Of a stretch of DNA of 14,992 nt, positions 1 through 7,817 are shown piece by piece. Below the pieces are notes generated by a model. That model was not told the origin of the DNA. It ran no database searches and saw only the letters and a program-made list of their open reading frames with translations. The stretch's first letter is position 1; every line of letters starts with the position of its first letter. Position numbers and translations under genes: made by a program. This DNA is from Bacteroidia bacterium (lineage in GTDB: Bacteria; Bacteroidota; Bacteroidia; AKYH767-A; OLB10): contig JANWID010000143.1 of the NCBI GenBank assembly GCA_025450095.1, forward strand, positions 1 to 14,992, read 5' to 3'.

Positions 1-105
1 AAGCTGAAATTTGCAAGGGAACTGGAATCTGCAATAATCAAGGATATAGTCTTAATTTGTGGAGGGAAACCCAGCAAGATGGCCCATTTATTCAATGATT
101 CATGA
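1..105 (+). other. window-edge segment, possible 3' end of a gene
   Basis: Frame 1 is open from the window edge to a TGA at 103-105 and would encode the last 34 residues of a protein ending in SKMAHLFNDS. Frame 3 is also open to a TGA at 96-98, ending NLWRETQQDGPFIQ, and the reverse strand has an open frame too. With so little sequence, composition does not choose between them and I recognise no family. A gene ending here is plausible because a repeat like that at 157-280 follows another gene's stop codon at 1476. Bases 106-284 hold only repeats and AT-rich sequence. Confidence 0.25.
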
Positions 106-126
106 GGTTTCGAACAGTAATGATTT

Positions 127-164
127 GCAATCCCGGGCAAAATAATCTGAGGATCTTTGATCCC
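127..164 (+). repeat. REP-like element, partial copy (family R1)
   Basis: This is the right half of a double-hairpin element seen in full at 6125-6172 and 14275-14322. The right arm aatcccgggc is at 129-138, and the small hairpin ggatc-ttt-gatcc is at 151-163. The left arm of the first hairpin is missing, so the copy is truncated or decayed. Confidence 0.6.
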
Positions 165-280
165 AGGATGAGCATACAAACTAAAACATATTACAAACTA
201 AAAAGATTCAATTTTAATTAAAACAAATCATAACAAATCCATCATAATAGATCTCTCCATCATAAATCATCCCAATATCC
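157..280 (+). repeat. ~120-bp direct repeat, copy 1 (family R4)
   Basis: This segment is repeated at 1478-1600. The last 60 bases (221-280 against 1541-1600) differ at about six positions with no gap. Further upstream the similarity is weaker but continues through ctaaa...aaaaag...caatt to about 157. The copy lies directly before the GNAT start codon, and the second follows the stop codon of the next gene, so the pair brackets a two-gene unit. Confidence 0.7.
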
Positions 281-284
281 AAAA

Positions 285-800
285 ATGAAATTAATAGTAC
301 GAGCCACTGAAGATGACTCACACTTACTTTCCGAATTAGCAAAGCGAACCTTTATTGAATCGCACGGTCATAGTGCAACAGCACTTGAAATAGATGCATA
401 TATTTCAAAAGCTTATGATGCAGATGCCTTGACAACAGAATTACGCAACCAGGAAAACAAATACATTATTATTTATAAAAACAACCAACCGGCAGGATAT
501 TCAAAAATCATTTTAAATTGTCCGTATGAGAATAGTAAAATAGAGAATCTGGCAAAAATGGATCGCTTTTATTTACTAAAAGATTTTTATGGCCAAAACC
601 TGGGCTCAGAACTTTTTAATTTCAATATTAATTTTATCAAGGAGAATAAACAGTCAGGAATGTGGCTGTATGTCTGGAAAGAAAATAAACGTGCTGTAAA
701 TTTCTATTTGAAACAAGGATTTACTATCATTGGCACTCACGACTTCATGATTTCCGAAACTCACTCTAATCCCAATCACCAAATGCTGCTAAGTTTGTAA
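285..800 (+). CDS. GNAT-family N-acetyltransferase
   Basis: A 171-residue cytoplasmic protein with the length and layout of a single GNAT domain, which transfers acetyl from acetyl-CoA to an amine. The N-terminal stretch RTFIESHGHSA followed by an aspartate/tyrosine-rich helix resembles PaiA-like polyamine acetyltransferases. Motif A, the acetyl-CoA pyrophosphate loop, is at about residues 93-110 and contains GQNLG at 103-107. Motif B is ENKRAVNFYLKQGF at 133-146, with the usual N-x-x-A-x-x-FY-x-x-x-GF pattern. The ATG at 285 begins immediately after repeat R4 and gives a natural GNAT N-terminus (MKLIVRATEDD). The next gene starts 25 bases after its stop, so the two are probably co-transcribed. 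The substrate is not readable from sequence; PaiA-like specificity is a guess. Confidence 0.85.
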   Translation: MKLIVRATEDDSHLLSELAKRTFIESHGHSATALEIDAYISKAYDADALTTELRNQENKYIIIYKNNQPAGYSKIILNCPYENSKIENLAKMDRFYLLKDFYGQNLGSELFNFNINFIKENKQSGMWLYVWKENKRAVNFYLKQGFTIIGTHDFMISETHSNPNHQMLLSL

Positions 801-825
801 CAACACCCAAAGACGAAAAAACATT

Positions 826-1476
826 ATGGCTTGGACCCCAATGTATTTATTGAAATCAGATGTAGGATATCTGAATGATTGGCTGAACCAGGAAGATGAA
901 ATAGCATTTCTCGTTTCTAATGGACAAAATAAATGGATAGCAAAAAGTCAACACAACATAATTAACGAATTGGGAACACAAAAAATAGAAGATTATGATT
1001 TTGTTATACCCGATTTCGCTGAGTTCCATTTATGGCATATTCCATCGGGGCCTTTACCGCTTTTAGAAAGTTATTCATCAGGGGCTAAACTAAAAATCAA
1101 AAAAGAAGACTGGGAAATTGATGGAAAAGTTCCCGACCCATGGAACGGATGGACAGAAATCAGGCCGGGAGCAAATCCGCGAATACCTTATTTTGGTGCC
1201 GGTCATCCTGGAGTAATTCATTTACAAATCAGAGTTTCTGATGATGATGAAATACCGATGTCAAGTTTTGGATGGACGGGGAATCATTATAAAATTATAG
1301 GAAATGTTGCTGATCCATCTACAGAAAAGTTTTGGAAGAAATTAAAACGAATGGTAAAAAAAATCGGAACACAAATTCCCAGGGGTAACTTACCAGGGCG
1401 TGATAAGGAAATTTATGCCTTTCCGACTGCTTACAAAGAAATACAAAACGGTAGACAATGCGCAATAAACCCTTAA
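826..1476 (+). CDS. uncharacterised 216-aa protein
   Basis: I do not recognise a named domain. The protein has no signal peptide or membrane segment and is rich in tryptophan and proline. It begins MAWTPMYLLKSDVGYLNDWL, has DPWNGWTEIRPG near residues 104-115 and a glycine-rich stretch PYFGAGHPGVIHLQIRV, and ends FPTAYKEIQNGRQCAINP. It looks like an intact soluble cytoplasmic protein. It follows the GNAT gene after 25 bases on the same strand, and both genes sit between the two copies of repeat R4, so they may move or be expressed as a unit. The ATG at 826 is the only sensible start. Confidence 0.75.
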   Translation: MAWTPMYLLKSDVGYLNDWLNQEDEIAFLVSNGQNKWIAKSQHNIINELGTQKIEDYDFVIPDFAEFHLWHIPSGPLPLLESYSSGAKLKIKKEDWEIDGKVPDPWNGWTEIRPGANPRIPYFGAGHPGVIHLQIRVSDDDEIPMSSFGWTGNHYKIIGNVADPSTEKFWKKLKRMVKKIGTQIPRGNLPGRDKEIYAFPTAYKEIQNGRQCAINP

Positions 1477-1477
1477 T

Positions 1478-1600
1478 GTTGATCCAGGTATGATCAGCCA
1501 ACTAAATCAGGATACAAAATAAAAAGTTCCAATTAACCATATTCCAATCATAATAAATCCATCATAATAGATCTCTACATCATAAATCATCCAAATATCC
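1478..1600 (+). repeat. ~120-bp direct repeat, copy 2 (family R4)
   Basis: Second copy of the repeat at 157-280. It begins right after the stop codon at 1476 and ends just before the convergent DUF885 stop codon at 1608. The best-conserved part is 1541-1600, which contains ccatcataatagatctct and a second catcataaatcatcc stretch. Confidence 0.7.
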
Positions 1601-1607
1601 TCCAAAA

Positions 1608-3362
1608 TTACTTCACCTTACTTTTCGCGATCCAGTCATCCACCATCCGCTCCAAAATATCAAGCGTAACCGACCCTTGCGATAGTACCAGGTCATGAAA
1701 ATCCCTGATGTCAAATTTTTCACCCAACTCTTTTTCTGCCTTTCTTCTTAGTTCCAGAATTTTCAACTCACCGATCTTATATGCAAGCGCCTGACCAGGC
1801 CAGCTGATATACCGGTTTATTTCAGTATTTACTTCATGCATCGACAATGCTGAATTGGAAGCCAGGAAATCCACAGCCTGTTCACGGGTCCATCCTTTAC
1901 TGTGAATACCAACATCGATTACCAGTCTGCAGGCCCGCCACATTTCATACGTCAGTCTGCCAAACCTGCTATAGGGATCTTTATATAAACCCAGTTCCGT
2001 TCCCAGGAATTCACTGTACAAACCCCAGCCTTCGCCGAACGCATTTACATAAAACGAAGTTCGGAACTTCAGCATGCCTTCCAGTTCAGCAGCAAGTGCA
2101 ATCTGCAAATGATGTCCCGGAACAGCCTCATGCAGAGTAAGTGCTTCCAATGTGTAGAGCGGTCGTGAAGGAAGATTGTAAGTATTCACCCAATACTCAC
2201 CGGCATTTCTACTATTAATCGGAGCGCCGCTATAACGTCCTGGTGTATATGAGGGAGCAATATGATCGGGAACAGGTGCCACACCATAAGGTTGCCTGGG
2301 TAATTTTTTAAACAGCGAAGGAAGCTTACCATCGATTTTCTTTGCAATAAAGGATGCTTCCTTCAGGAGTTGTTCCGGTGTAGTAACATAAAACCGCGGA
2401 TCCGTCCTCAGGAAAGCTAAAAATTCCGAAAAATTCCCTTTGAAATTCACTTCGGCAATAACAGCTTCCATCTCTTTTCTTATTCTAGACACTTCCGACA
2501 TTCCCAAATTGTAAACATCATTGGGTGAAAGATTGGTAGTAGTGTGATGCTTTACCAGTGCCGCATAATATGCTCTGCCATTCGGTAATTCCGTTGCACC
2601 AAGAGTCTTTCGCGCTTTGGGGTAATACTCCTCTTCAAAAAACTTTTTTATTTCTCTGTATGCCGGAACAACACGTGTAGCAATTGTATTCCTGGCTTCC
2701 GATTGAATACTATCCCACGTTTGTTGCGGTAATGTCGCCGGCTTTGATTTAAATGGCTGGAAAAAAACAGAGTTCTCTACCGTATCGGTAATATGACTAT
2801 TGTAAGTGGATTCATAATTTTTCAGTGCTACAACAGGTTGTGAAATCCCCATGGCAATTCCTTTACGGATAAGGTCCATCTGCTGTTTTGCATAATCTGG
2901 AAATTTGTTCAGTCGGTGTATATAGAGCCGGAAATCCCTTGCTGTTGAATATTGAACAGAAGCCTGGAATGGAAGACCTGTATGAAAGCCGCCATCCGAT
3001 AAAATGGGATTCAGGTATTCCTTAAACTCATAATAATTCAGTTGGTCCCTGATCAGATACTTTAAGAGTTCCAGGTTGATGAGATCCGCCATTGGTATGC
3101 TCCGCATATCAATGGTTTGAAGTGTATCCCACTGGTCAATATAAAACCGGTTCCTTCGTTGAAGATCTGCTTCTGTATACGAACCAAAAGGTGTTTCCGA
3201 AAAAACAGAGTCGGGAGGATATTCGCGTTTGTTGAATTCCTCAATTTGTCCGGCAACATATTCAACAATATTTTTCGCATCCGGTTTTGAAGAAGTGGTC
3301 TGTGAAAAAATACTATTACTAAATAGAATAATTGTGCAGGTAAGAAAAATAAAGCGTCTCAT
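1608..3362 (-). CDS. DUF885 family exported metallohydrolase-like protein
   Basis: A 584-residue protein with an N-terminal signal peptide (MRRFIFLTC...SIFSQ, cleaved near residue 21), so it acts in the periplasm or outside the cell. It matches the DUF885 family in length and in its C-terminal signatures: HEAVPGHHLQ at residues 411-420, EGWGLYSE at 444-451 and RYISWPGQALAYKIG at 517-531. The histidine/glutamate motif with a downstream EGW resembles a zinc-peptidase centre, and the family is generally regarded as putative peptidases or carboxypeptidases. The activity here is inferred. The gene is intact. It is transcribed towards the two-gene unit on its left, with repeat R4 in the convergent gap. 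Upstream it is separated from the cyclase gene by the 43-bp repeat array, so a shared operon is possible but not shown. Confidence 0.88.
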   Translation of the reverse strand: MRRFIFLTCTIILFSNSIFSQTTSSKPDAKNIVEYVAGQIEEFNKREYPPDSVFSETPFGSYTEADLQRRNRFYIDQWDTLQTIDMRSIPMADLINLELLKYLIRDQLNYYEFKEYLNPILSDGGFHTGLPFQASVQYSTARDFRLYIHRLNKFPDYAKQQMDLIRKGIAMGISQPVVALKNYESTYNSHITDTVENSVFFQPFKSKPATLPQQTWDSIQSEARNTIATRVVPAYREIKKFFEEEYYPKARKTLGATELPNGRAYYAALVKHHTTTNLSPNDVYNLGMSEVSRIRKEMEAVIAEVNFKGNFSEFLAFLRTDPRFYVTTPEQLLKEASFIAKKIDGKLPSLFKKLPRQPYGVAPVPDHIAPSYTPGRYSGAPINSRNAGEYWVNTYNLPSRPLYTLEALTLHEAVPGHHLQIALAAELEGMLKFRTSFYVNAFGEGWGLYSEFLGTELGLYKDPYSRFGRLTYEMWRACRLVIDVGIHSKGWTREQAVDFLASNSALSMHEVNTEINRYISWPGQALAYKIGELKILELRRKAEKELGEKFDIRDFHDLVLSQGSVTLDILERMVDDWIAKSKVK

Positions 3363-3370
3363 ATATTTTT

Positions 3371-3613
3371 AATGTAACGAATGTATGAATGAATGCGAAT
3401 CTACGAATTACGAAATGTAACGAATGTATGAATGAATGCGAATCTACGAATTACGAAATGTAACGAATGTACGAATGAATACGAATCTACGAATTACGAA
3501 ATGTAACGAATGTACGAATGAATACGAATCTACGAATGATACGAATTTGATGGATAAACCATTCGTAATATTCGTAGATTCGTAGGGCGAAGCCCATTCG
3601 TAAATTCGTTACA
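3371..3613. repeat. 43-bp tandem array with inverted copy (family R2)
   Basis: Four copies of a 43-bp unit start at 3371, 3414, 3457 and 3500, each beginning aatgtaacgaatgt and ending ctacgaattacga. The first two are identical, the later copies differ by a few bases, and the fourth is altered at its end (near 3538). At 3560-3613 the same sequence runs in reverse orientation, with an added gggcgaagccc hairpin at about 3585-3595. The right end overlaps the cyclase gene. The reverse unit's ATGTAACGA provides the final Met codon (3612-3614) and stop codon (3609-3611). Another member is at 6013-6117. Confidence 0.85.
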
Positions 3614-5567
3614 TAACAAAGTACATATCTATTTCACCCTTATTCTTAGCCTTGATCTTTCCACGATGTGTGCAGCTGAATTTATCTTTTACCAACTCAT
3701 AAGTACTACCGCTGATATTTATTTTTCCGGCTTCTGAATTTTGTTCCATGCGGGCGGCGACATTCACGGTATCGCCCCAGATATCATAGGCATACTTTTT
3801 AACACCCACAATGCCGGCGACTACAGGGCCGGTATGAATTCCGATGCGCAGCTCAAATGGAATTTCACCCCTGGCTTCTTTTTCCTTTTTCCGGTTGATC
3901 ATGAACTCATGAATTTCAAAAGCGGCATTGATCATGTCAACGGCATGCGTATAATTACTGACGGGGAGTCCGCTGGCACACAGGTAGGCGTCGCCAATAG
4001 TTTTGATTTTTTCGATCTTATATTTCTGAATGATGCTGTCGAAACCGCTGAAGCAGGCATGTATTTCATCAACTAACAGCTCAGCACTCACCTTTTCACT
4101 GATATTGGTAAAATCCTTGAAATCGGTAAACATTACGGTTACCATAGTATAGGATTTCGCTTTGGCCGTACCGGTAGTTTTTATTTCTTCCGCGACTTCA
4201 CCCGGGAGGATGTTCAGCAACAATTCCTCGGATTTCTTTTTAGCAGCAGCAGTCCTTCTCAATCCCATAAAAATTGCTCCGGCCAGCAACAGGAACAACA
4301 CCGTACCGCCCATAAATGCATTCCGCACCAATTGTTGTTTCTGTGCTTTCTTCTGTGCAATTACATCTTTCTTTTCCTGTTCCGCCCTGGTCAGCGATTC
4401 CTTTTTATCGAAATCGTATTGCATCTGCATCTGTACGGTCTTCTGAGTATTTTCATTATTCAACAGGCTATCGCGATACATAATAAACAGCTTGTAGTGT
4501 TCCAGCTCTAGCCGGAGTTTGCCTTGCACATTATCAATAGCAGCCAGGTTTTCATAACTTAACTTCAATCCTTCCAGGCTTCCTATTTCTTTTGAAAGCG
4601 TCACCGACCTTTCCAGGTATGTCCTTGCATCTTCATATTTATTTTGCCGTGTATAAACATTTCCGAGATTAATACAGGCTATGGCTATCCCATATTTATC
4701 ACCCATTTTCTCCCTTAATTTAAGAGCTGCGAACTGGTTATCCAGCGCTTTTTGATATTCGCCCTGGTTTTCATAAATGTTCCCAATATTATTGTAAGCA
4801 TCGGCTACACCTTTAATATCGTTTAACTCAAGGTTTATTTTAAGCGCTTCCGAGTGGTACTTCAATGCTTCGGAGTGCTTACCCTGGTAATTGTAAATAT
4901 TTCCGATATTGTTGTAGGAAGCAGATTTTCCTTTCAGATCACCCAATTCCTCCCTGATTTTTAAAGATGCAAAATGATTTTTTAATGCTTCAGGATAATT
5001 GACCTGTTTATCATATATAACACCAATGTTATTATAGCTGGAAGCAATTTCCTTTTTATCTCCAATTTCTTCACGCATACGAAGACTCGCCAAATGGTAT
5101 TTCAAAGCTTCCGGATAATTGCCAAGTTGTAAGTAAATATTTCCAATTCCATTATTGGATGTGGCTATACCTTTTTTTTCACCAATTACTGTATGAATTT
5201 TTAATGATTGTTTAAATAAATCAAGTGCTGCCAGGTAATCTCCCTTAAACCAGTTATTGGCACCAATGCTGTAAATGGCATTGCCAATTCCTTTTTTAAA
5301 CCCGATCTGTTCCGACAATTCCTTGCTTTGATTTGCATAATCCAACGACATTTCCGGGTTACTTCCCCAGGTAGCCCTCGATAATTCATACAATAAATTG
5401 GCAGCAGTAGTATCCGATAATGAGGGTGTGGTTCTGTTTAACTCCCGTGAAGTATCCTGGTGTTTTTTAAGTTCCTTTTGCAGGGAATCAACCAACATGG
5501 AGGATTGTCCGGATGTAATCGCTACAATACCATGTACAATCAGAAATATCGAGAATAGTTGCTTCAC
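3609..5567 (-). CDS. TPR-domain class III adenylate cyclase
   Basis: The GTG at 5565-5567 gives a 652-aa protein with a clean signal peptide (MKQLFSIFLIVHGIVAITSG). The frame also allows a TTG at 5600, but this spoils the signal. About six TPR units of ~40 residues follow (roughly 90-350, with NNIGNIY and YPEALK signatures), then a glutamine/lysine-rich coiled coil, a transmembrane helix at about 417-436, and a cytoplasmic cyclase domain from about 473. Catalytic residues are present: metal-binding D482 (FTDFKDFT) and D526 (TIGDAYL), adenine-selecting K520 and D595 (YDIWGD), and transition-state N602 and R606 (VNVAAR). The Lys/Asp pair indicates ATP, giving cAMP, rather than GTP. The TPRs are presumably an external or periplasmic sensing module. 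The 3' end lies in repeat R2. Confidence 0.9.
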   Translation of the reverse strand: MKQLFSIFLIVHGIVAITSGQSSMLVDSLQKELKKHQDTSRELNRTTPSLSDTTAANLLYELSRATWGSNPEMSLDYANQSKELSEQIGFKKGIGNAIYSIGANNWFKGDYLAALDLFKQSLKIHTVIGEKKGIATSNNGIGNIYLQLGNYPEALKYHLASLRMREEIGDKKEIASSYNNIGVIYDKQVNYPEALKNHFASLKIREELGDLKGKSASYNNIGNIYNYQGKHSEALKYHSEALKINLELNDIKGVADAYNNIGNIYENQGEYQKALDNQFAALKLREKMGDKYGIAIACINLGNVYTRQNKYEDARTYLERSVTLSKEIGSLEGLKLSYENLAAIDNVQGKLRLELEHYKLFIMYRDSLLNNENTQKTVQMQMQYDFDKKESLTRAEQEKKDVIAQKKAQKQQLVRNAFMGGTVLFLLLAGAIFMGLRRTAAAKKKSEELLLNILPGEVAEEIKTTGTAKAKSYTMVTVMFTDFKDFTNISEKVSAELLVDEIHACFSGFDSIIQKYKIEKIKTIGDAYLCASGLPVSNYTHAVDMINAAFEIHEFMINRKKEKEARGEIPFELRIGIHTGPVVAGIVGVKKYAYDIWGDTVNVAARMEQNSEAGKINISGSTYELVKDKFSCTHRGKIKAKNKGEIDMYFVM

Positions 5568-5597
5568 TATTAATAAAAGATTATGGTGCCTCAGTTC

Positions 5598-5605
5598 CAA
5601 AAATA
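5598..5605 (-). promoter_or_regulatory. possible -7 promoter element of the cyclase gene
   Basis: Read on the minus strand this is TATTTTTG, a full match to the Bacteroidota -7 consensus TAnnTTTG. It lies about 30 bases before the proposed GTG start at 5567, which supports that start over the TTG inside the box. No clear TTG -33 element is present at the usual distance, so the call is weak. Confidence 0.35.
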
Positions 5606-5825
5606 TTTAAAAATACGCCTCCCTTCACACCTTCCCGAATTTTTAATCCAGACCTGAAAAATCGGTGGAACATCCATCACACCCATCCGCTTCGCAAGCC
5701 GTTGCCGCCCGGTCCACAACGGAGGATACGCTTCCTGACGAAAAAATTAGTTGATCCCTACTTTAGAAAGGATAAATATGATCAAAAGATGGCAGCTCCT
5801 GTTAAGGGAGTTACTTTCTTTATAT
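5606..5825. other. intergenic segment with no recognised gene
   Basis: No plausible coding frame, RNA gene or promoter was recognised here. The segment has a GC-richer part at about 5660-5745 and a small inverted repeat, ctcc...ggag, at about 5796-5810, just before the R3 repeat begins. Confidence 0.5.
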
Positions 5826-6004
5826 TATATTGGGATCCCTTGCTCCCCTCCCCTAGGGACAAAATACGCAAAAAAATTTAAAGTCGCAAGGCACAACTGC
5901 ACTTAAGTGTTTATAAACGTTTATAAACGTTTATTCACTTAAACGTTTTTTTAAAACGGCTAATTCTTTGTAACTTTATTTGGGGCGGGATCGCCAGATC
6001 CCCG
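5826..6004. repeat. 179-bp dispersed repeat, copy A (family R3)
   Basis: This copy matches 13133-13302. The first ~42 bases, from tatattgggatccc to gggacaaaatac, are identical. The middle carries head-to-tail 10-mers ttataaacgt (5911-5930), and the last ~30 bases (tttatttggggcgggatc and onward) are identical again. Copy B has one fewer 10-mer, which accounts for most of the length difference. The end contains a gggatc-gcca-gatccc hairpin. There is no coding frame. It could be a MITE-like element or a non-coding RNA; the sequence does not decide. Confidence 0.8.
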
Positions 6005-6012
6005 TTGAATGA

Positions 6013-6117
6013 AAATGTAACGAATATACGCCTGCCAGCCGAAGGATGGAATGGGCTTCGCCCTATGAATCTACGAATTACGAATAAACAAATATTCGTA
6101 ATTCGTAGATTCGTATT
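6013..6117. repeat. R2 repeat with 20-bp perfect hairpin
   Basis: A member of the family at 3371-3613: tgtaacgaat, then a gggcttcgccc hairpin, then gaatctacgaattacgaat. Relative to the inverted unit at 3560-3613 it has an extra ~20 bases (about 6028-6047) between the first and second parts. Positions 6067-6086 and 6093-6112 are perfect reverse complements with a 6-base aacaaa loop, and G-T plus A-T pairs extend the stem further. Confidence 0.8.
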
Positions 6118-6124
6118 TCCCGCC

Positions 6125-6172
6125 GTCCGGGATTTTCAATCCCGGGCGAAAAAATCAGAGGATCTCTGATCC
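6125..6172. repeat. REP-like double-hairpin element (family R1)
   Basis: Two adjacent hairpins. The first is at 6125-6147, with arms gtccgggatt and aatcccgggc and a 3-base loop. The second is ggatc-tct-gatcc at 6160-6172. The same arrangement and linker occur at 14275-14322 and partly at 127-164. It lies past the 3' end of the delta-60 gene and could act in transcript ending or stability there. Confidence 0.7.
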
Positions 6173-6227
6173 GATGAACGTCATAGTGCTAACAACAATC
6201 ATCACAAAATTAAAAACACTTAATACT

Positions 6228-7757
6228 TTACTCAACTATCAACTTTCCTGAAATACGATTTATTCTGGAATTGTCTAAAACATTCAAAATATAACTGCCC
6301 GGATATAAATCTTCCAACATTACTTCATTCTTACCTTGCCTGACAGAAGTACATTGATAAAGCCTTCCAAGCAGATCTCTGATCTCAAGTGTTTCGCAAT
6401 TTTCGTCATCAATATAAACTGTTACAAATTCACTTGCTGGATTGGGGTATATTTTCAAATTCTGGGATTCCAATTCCTCATATCCAGCCCAACCATAAAT
6501 ATATTTTGAAATGAAAATGCCGGCAACACCTTCACCACCTATAACCACAATTTTTCCATTAGGCTCTTCATTCACATAATGTATCTGTTCATTGACTCCC
6601 GGAATTCCATAACTAACCAGTCCGTTCACTCCATTTGCTGTATTCAAAGTTTCGGTAAATAAATCAACCTGGAAAAATACACCGTTATAACCATTCTGAT
6701 TTCCATAACTACCAGTATTAAACCCAATGCCTCCAACAATAAGCGTATTACCCGATTTAATAATGGCCCTGGGCATTACGGAATAACCGGGTTGATGAAA
6801 GGTATAAAAACCACCTACAGACCATGTAGTTAACAATCCACCATAATTCGAAACACCGAAAATTTCTGGTTTCATATCAACAGTCTGAGGATTGCCAACA
6901 TAATTTGTTGTTACTGCAATATAATTTCCCCCATCTAAAATCATATCTTCGATTAAATTATTTCCGGGTTTTTGATATAGAAATATTCCGGATGATGCGA
7001 ATGTTGGATCAGGTGTTCCCCATTCATCCAAACGCATGATACAATAATCGTAATCGGGGCTTTCAAGCAACCCTCCCAAAACTATTTTATTTCCATCCAG
7101 TAAGACTTTAGCTGCGCTTCCATTTGTAACATACCTGAATAAACCGTTATTGGAAAAAGTAACATCCGGGCTTCCATCTGAATTAAAACGCCAGGCCGCG
7201 AATTTATAATCAAACGTTCCGCCAAAGCATGAAGTACCTCCAACTACCAATTTACCATTTGGTTGAATAACCACTGACATGCATGCATCATACTGGCTGT
7301 TTACATCGATTATTAAATAACCTGTTCCATTAAAAGTAGTATCCAGTTGACCGTCCGCAGTGACACGGCCAATAACCCCGTTCCAATTAGATGGAGCCAT
7401 CAAACCTCCTACAAACACAATCTTTCCATCAGGTTGTACTGCCAGATCATTTATATGCTGTTGGGGAAACCCTAAGTCAAAAGTGGCAATTCCATTCACA
7501 CCGAATGTTGGATCTGCTTGTCCGTTAGGAAATACTTTTGCAATTGCATAATCTGCCAATGAAACATAAGCAGTCATGCCACTGATATAATAATTACCCA
7601 AAGAATCGCTGATAGCGCAGTATGCATATGTAGAATCATTATGTATGACGCCGTTGCTTCCAAAAGATAAGTCGGGAATCAGGCTTTGAGCCTTTGCGGG
7701 GAATAAGGATTGGCTAATAAGAATTAATAAAAGGAATAATTTTTTGTTTTTTATCAT
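6228..7757 (-). CDS. secreted delta-60 repeat protein with type IX sorting domain
   Basis: The second ATG (7755-7757) gives MIKNKKLFLLLILISQSLFP, a good signal peptide ending AKAQS; an ATG nine bases upstream is also possible. The mature protein has at least five repeats of the delta-60 type, each with a [D/P]xxF-x-x-x-G core: LIPDLSFGSNG, ADPTFGVNG, LDTTFNGTG, PDVTFSNNG and PDPTFASSG. These are thought to form a beta-propeller-like fold. The last ~83 residues, from LKIYPNPASEFVTVYI to GKLIVE, are a type A Por secretion tail, with YPNP near residue 437. The protein should therefore cross the outer membrane by the type IX system and be surface-attached or released. No catalytic motif was seen, so the ligand is unknown. 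The gene is intact and monocistronic. Confidence 0.88.
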   Translation of the reverse strand: MIKNKKLFLLLILISQSLFPAKAQSLIPDLSFGSNGVIHNDSTYAYCAISDSLGNYYISGMTAYVSLADYAIAKVFPNGQADPTFGVNGIATFDLGFPQQHINDLAVQPDGKIVFVGGLMAPSNWNGVIGRVTADGQLDTTFNGTGYLIIDVNSQYDACMSVVIQPNGKLVVGGTSCFGGTFDYKFAAWRFNSDGSPDVTFSNNGLFRYVTNGSAAKVLLDGNKIVLGGLLESPDYDYCIMRLDEWGTPDPTFASSGIFLYQKPGNNLIEDMILDGGNYIAVTTNYVGNPQTVDMKPEIFGVSNYGGLLTTWSVGGFYTFHQPGYSVMPRAIIKSGNTLIVGGIGFNTGSYGNQNGYNGVFFQVDLFTETLNTANGVNGLVSYGIPGVNEQIHYVNEEPNGKIVVIGGEGVAGIFISKYIYGWAGYEELESQNLKIYPNPASEFVTVYIDDENCETLEIRDLLGRLYQCTSVRQGKNEVMLEDLYPGSYILNVLDNSRINRISGKLIVE

Positions 7758-7809
7758 GATATACATTTTCTATAATTTCTTTCGGCAGTTCTCTGTATTA
7801 ATATGTAGG

Positions 7810-7817
7810 CAAATATA
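7810..7817 (-). promoter_or_regulatory. probable -7 promoter element of the delta-60 gene
   Basis: On the minus strand this reads TATATTTG, a full match to TAnnTTTG, about 53 bases before the start codon. At the expected -33 distance there is TTA rather than TTG, so only the -7 box is well supported. Confidence 0.45.

Noticed and set aside
1478..1600. Integron attC site after a cassette-like gene
   Set aside because: The gttgatc...gatcagccaac arms are imperfect and no convincing RYYYAAC/GTTRRRY core pair frames the repeat. No integrase is in the window.
3371..3542. CRISPR array
   Set aside because: The 43-bp units are directly contiguous with no unique spacers, and no cas gene is nearby.
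3741..4446. Open frames on the plus strand opposite the cyclase gene
   Set aside because: They are antisense to a clear catalytic domain and encode nothing recognisable.
1608..5567. Single operon of the cyclase and DUF885 genes
   Set aside because: A 245-base gap holding a strongly structured repeat array separates them and no functional link is known, so I did not call it.
5565..5600. TTG start of the cyclase at 5600
   Set aside because: The extra eleven residues put charged and histidine residues before the signal peptide, and the codon lies inside a -7-like box. The GTG at 5567 fits better.
5900..5950. Replication-origin iterons from the ttataaacgt repeats
   Set aside because: The same repeat occurs 7 kb away as part of a dispersed element, and there is no replication gene next to either copy.
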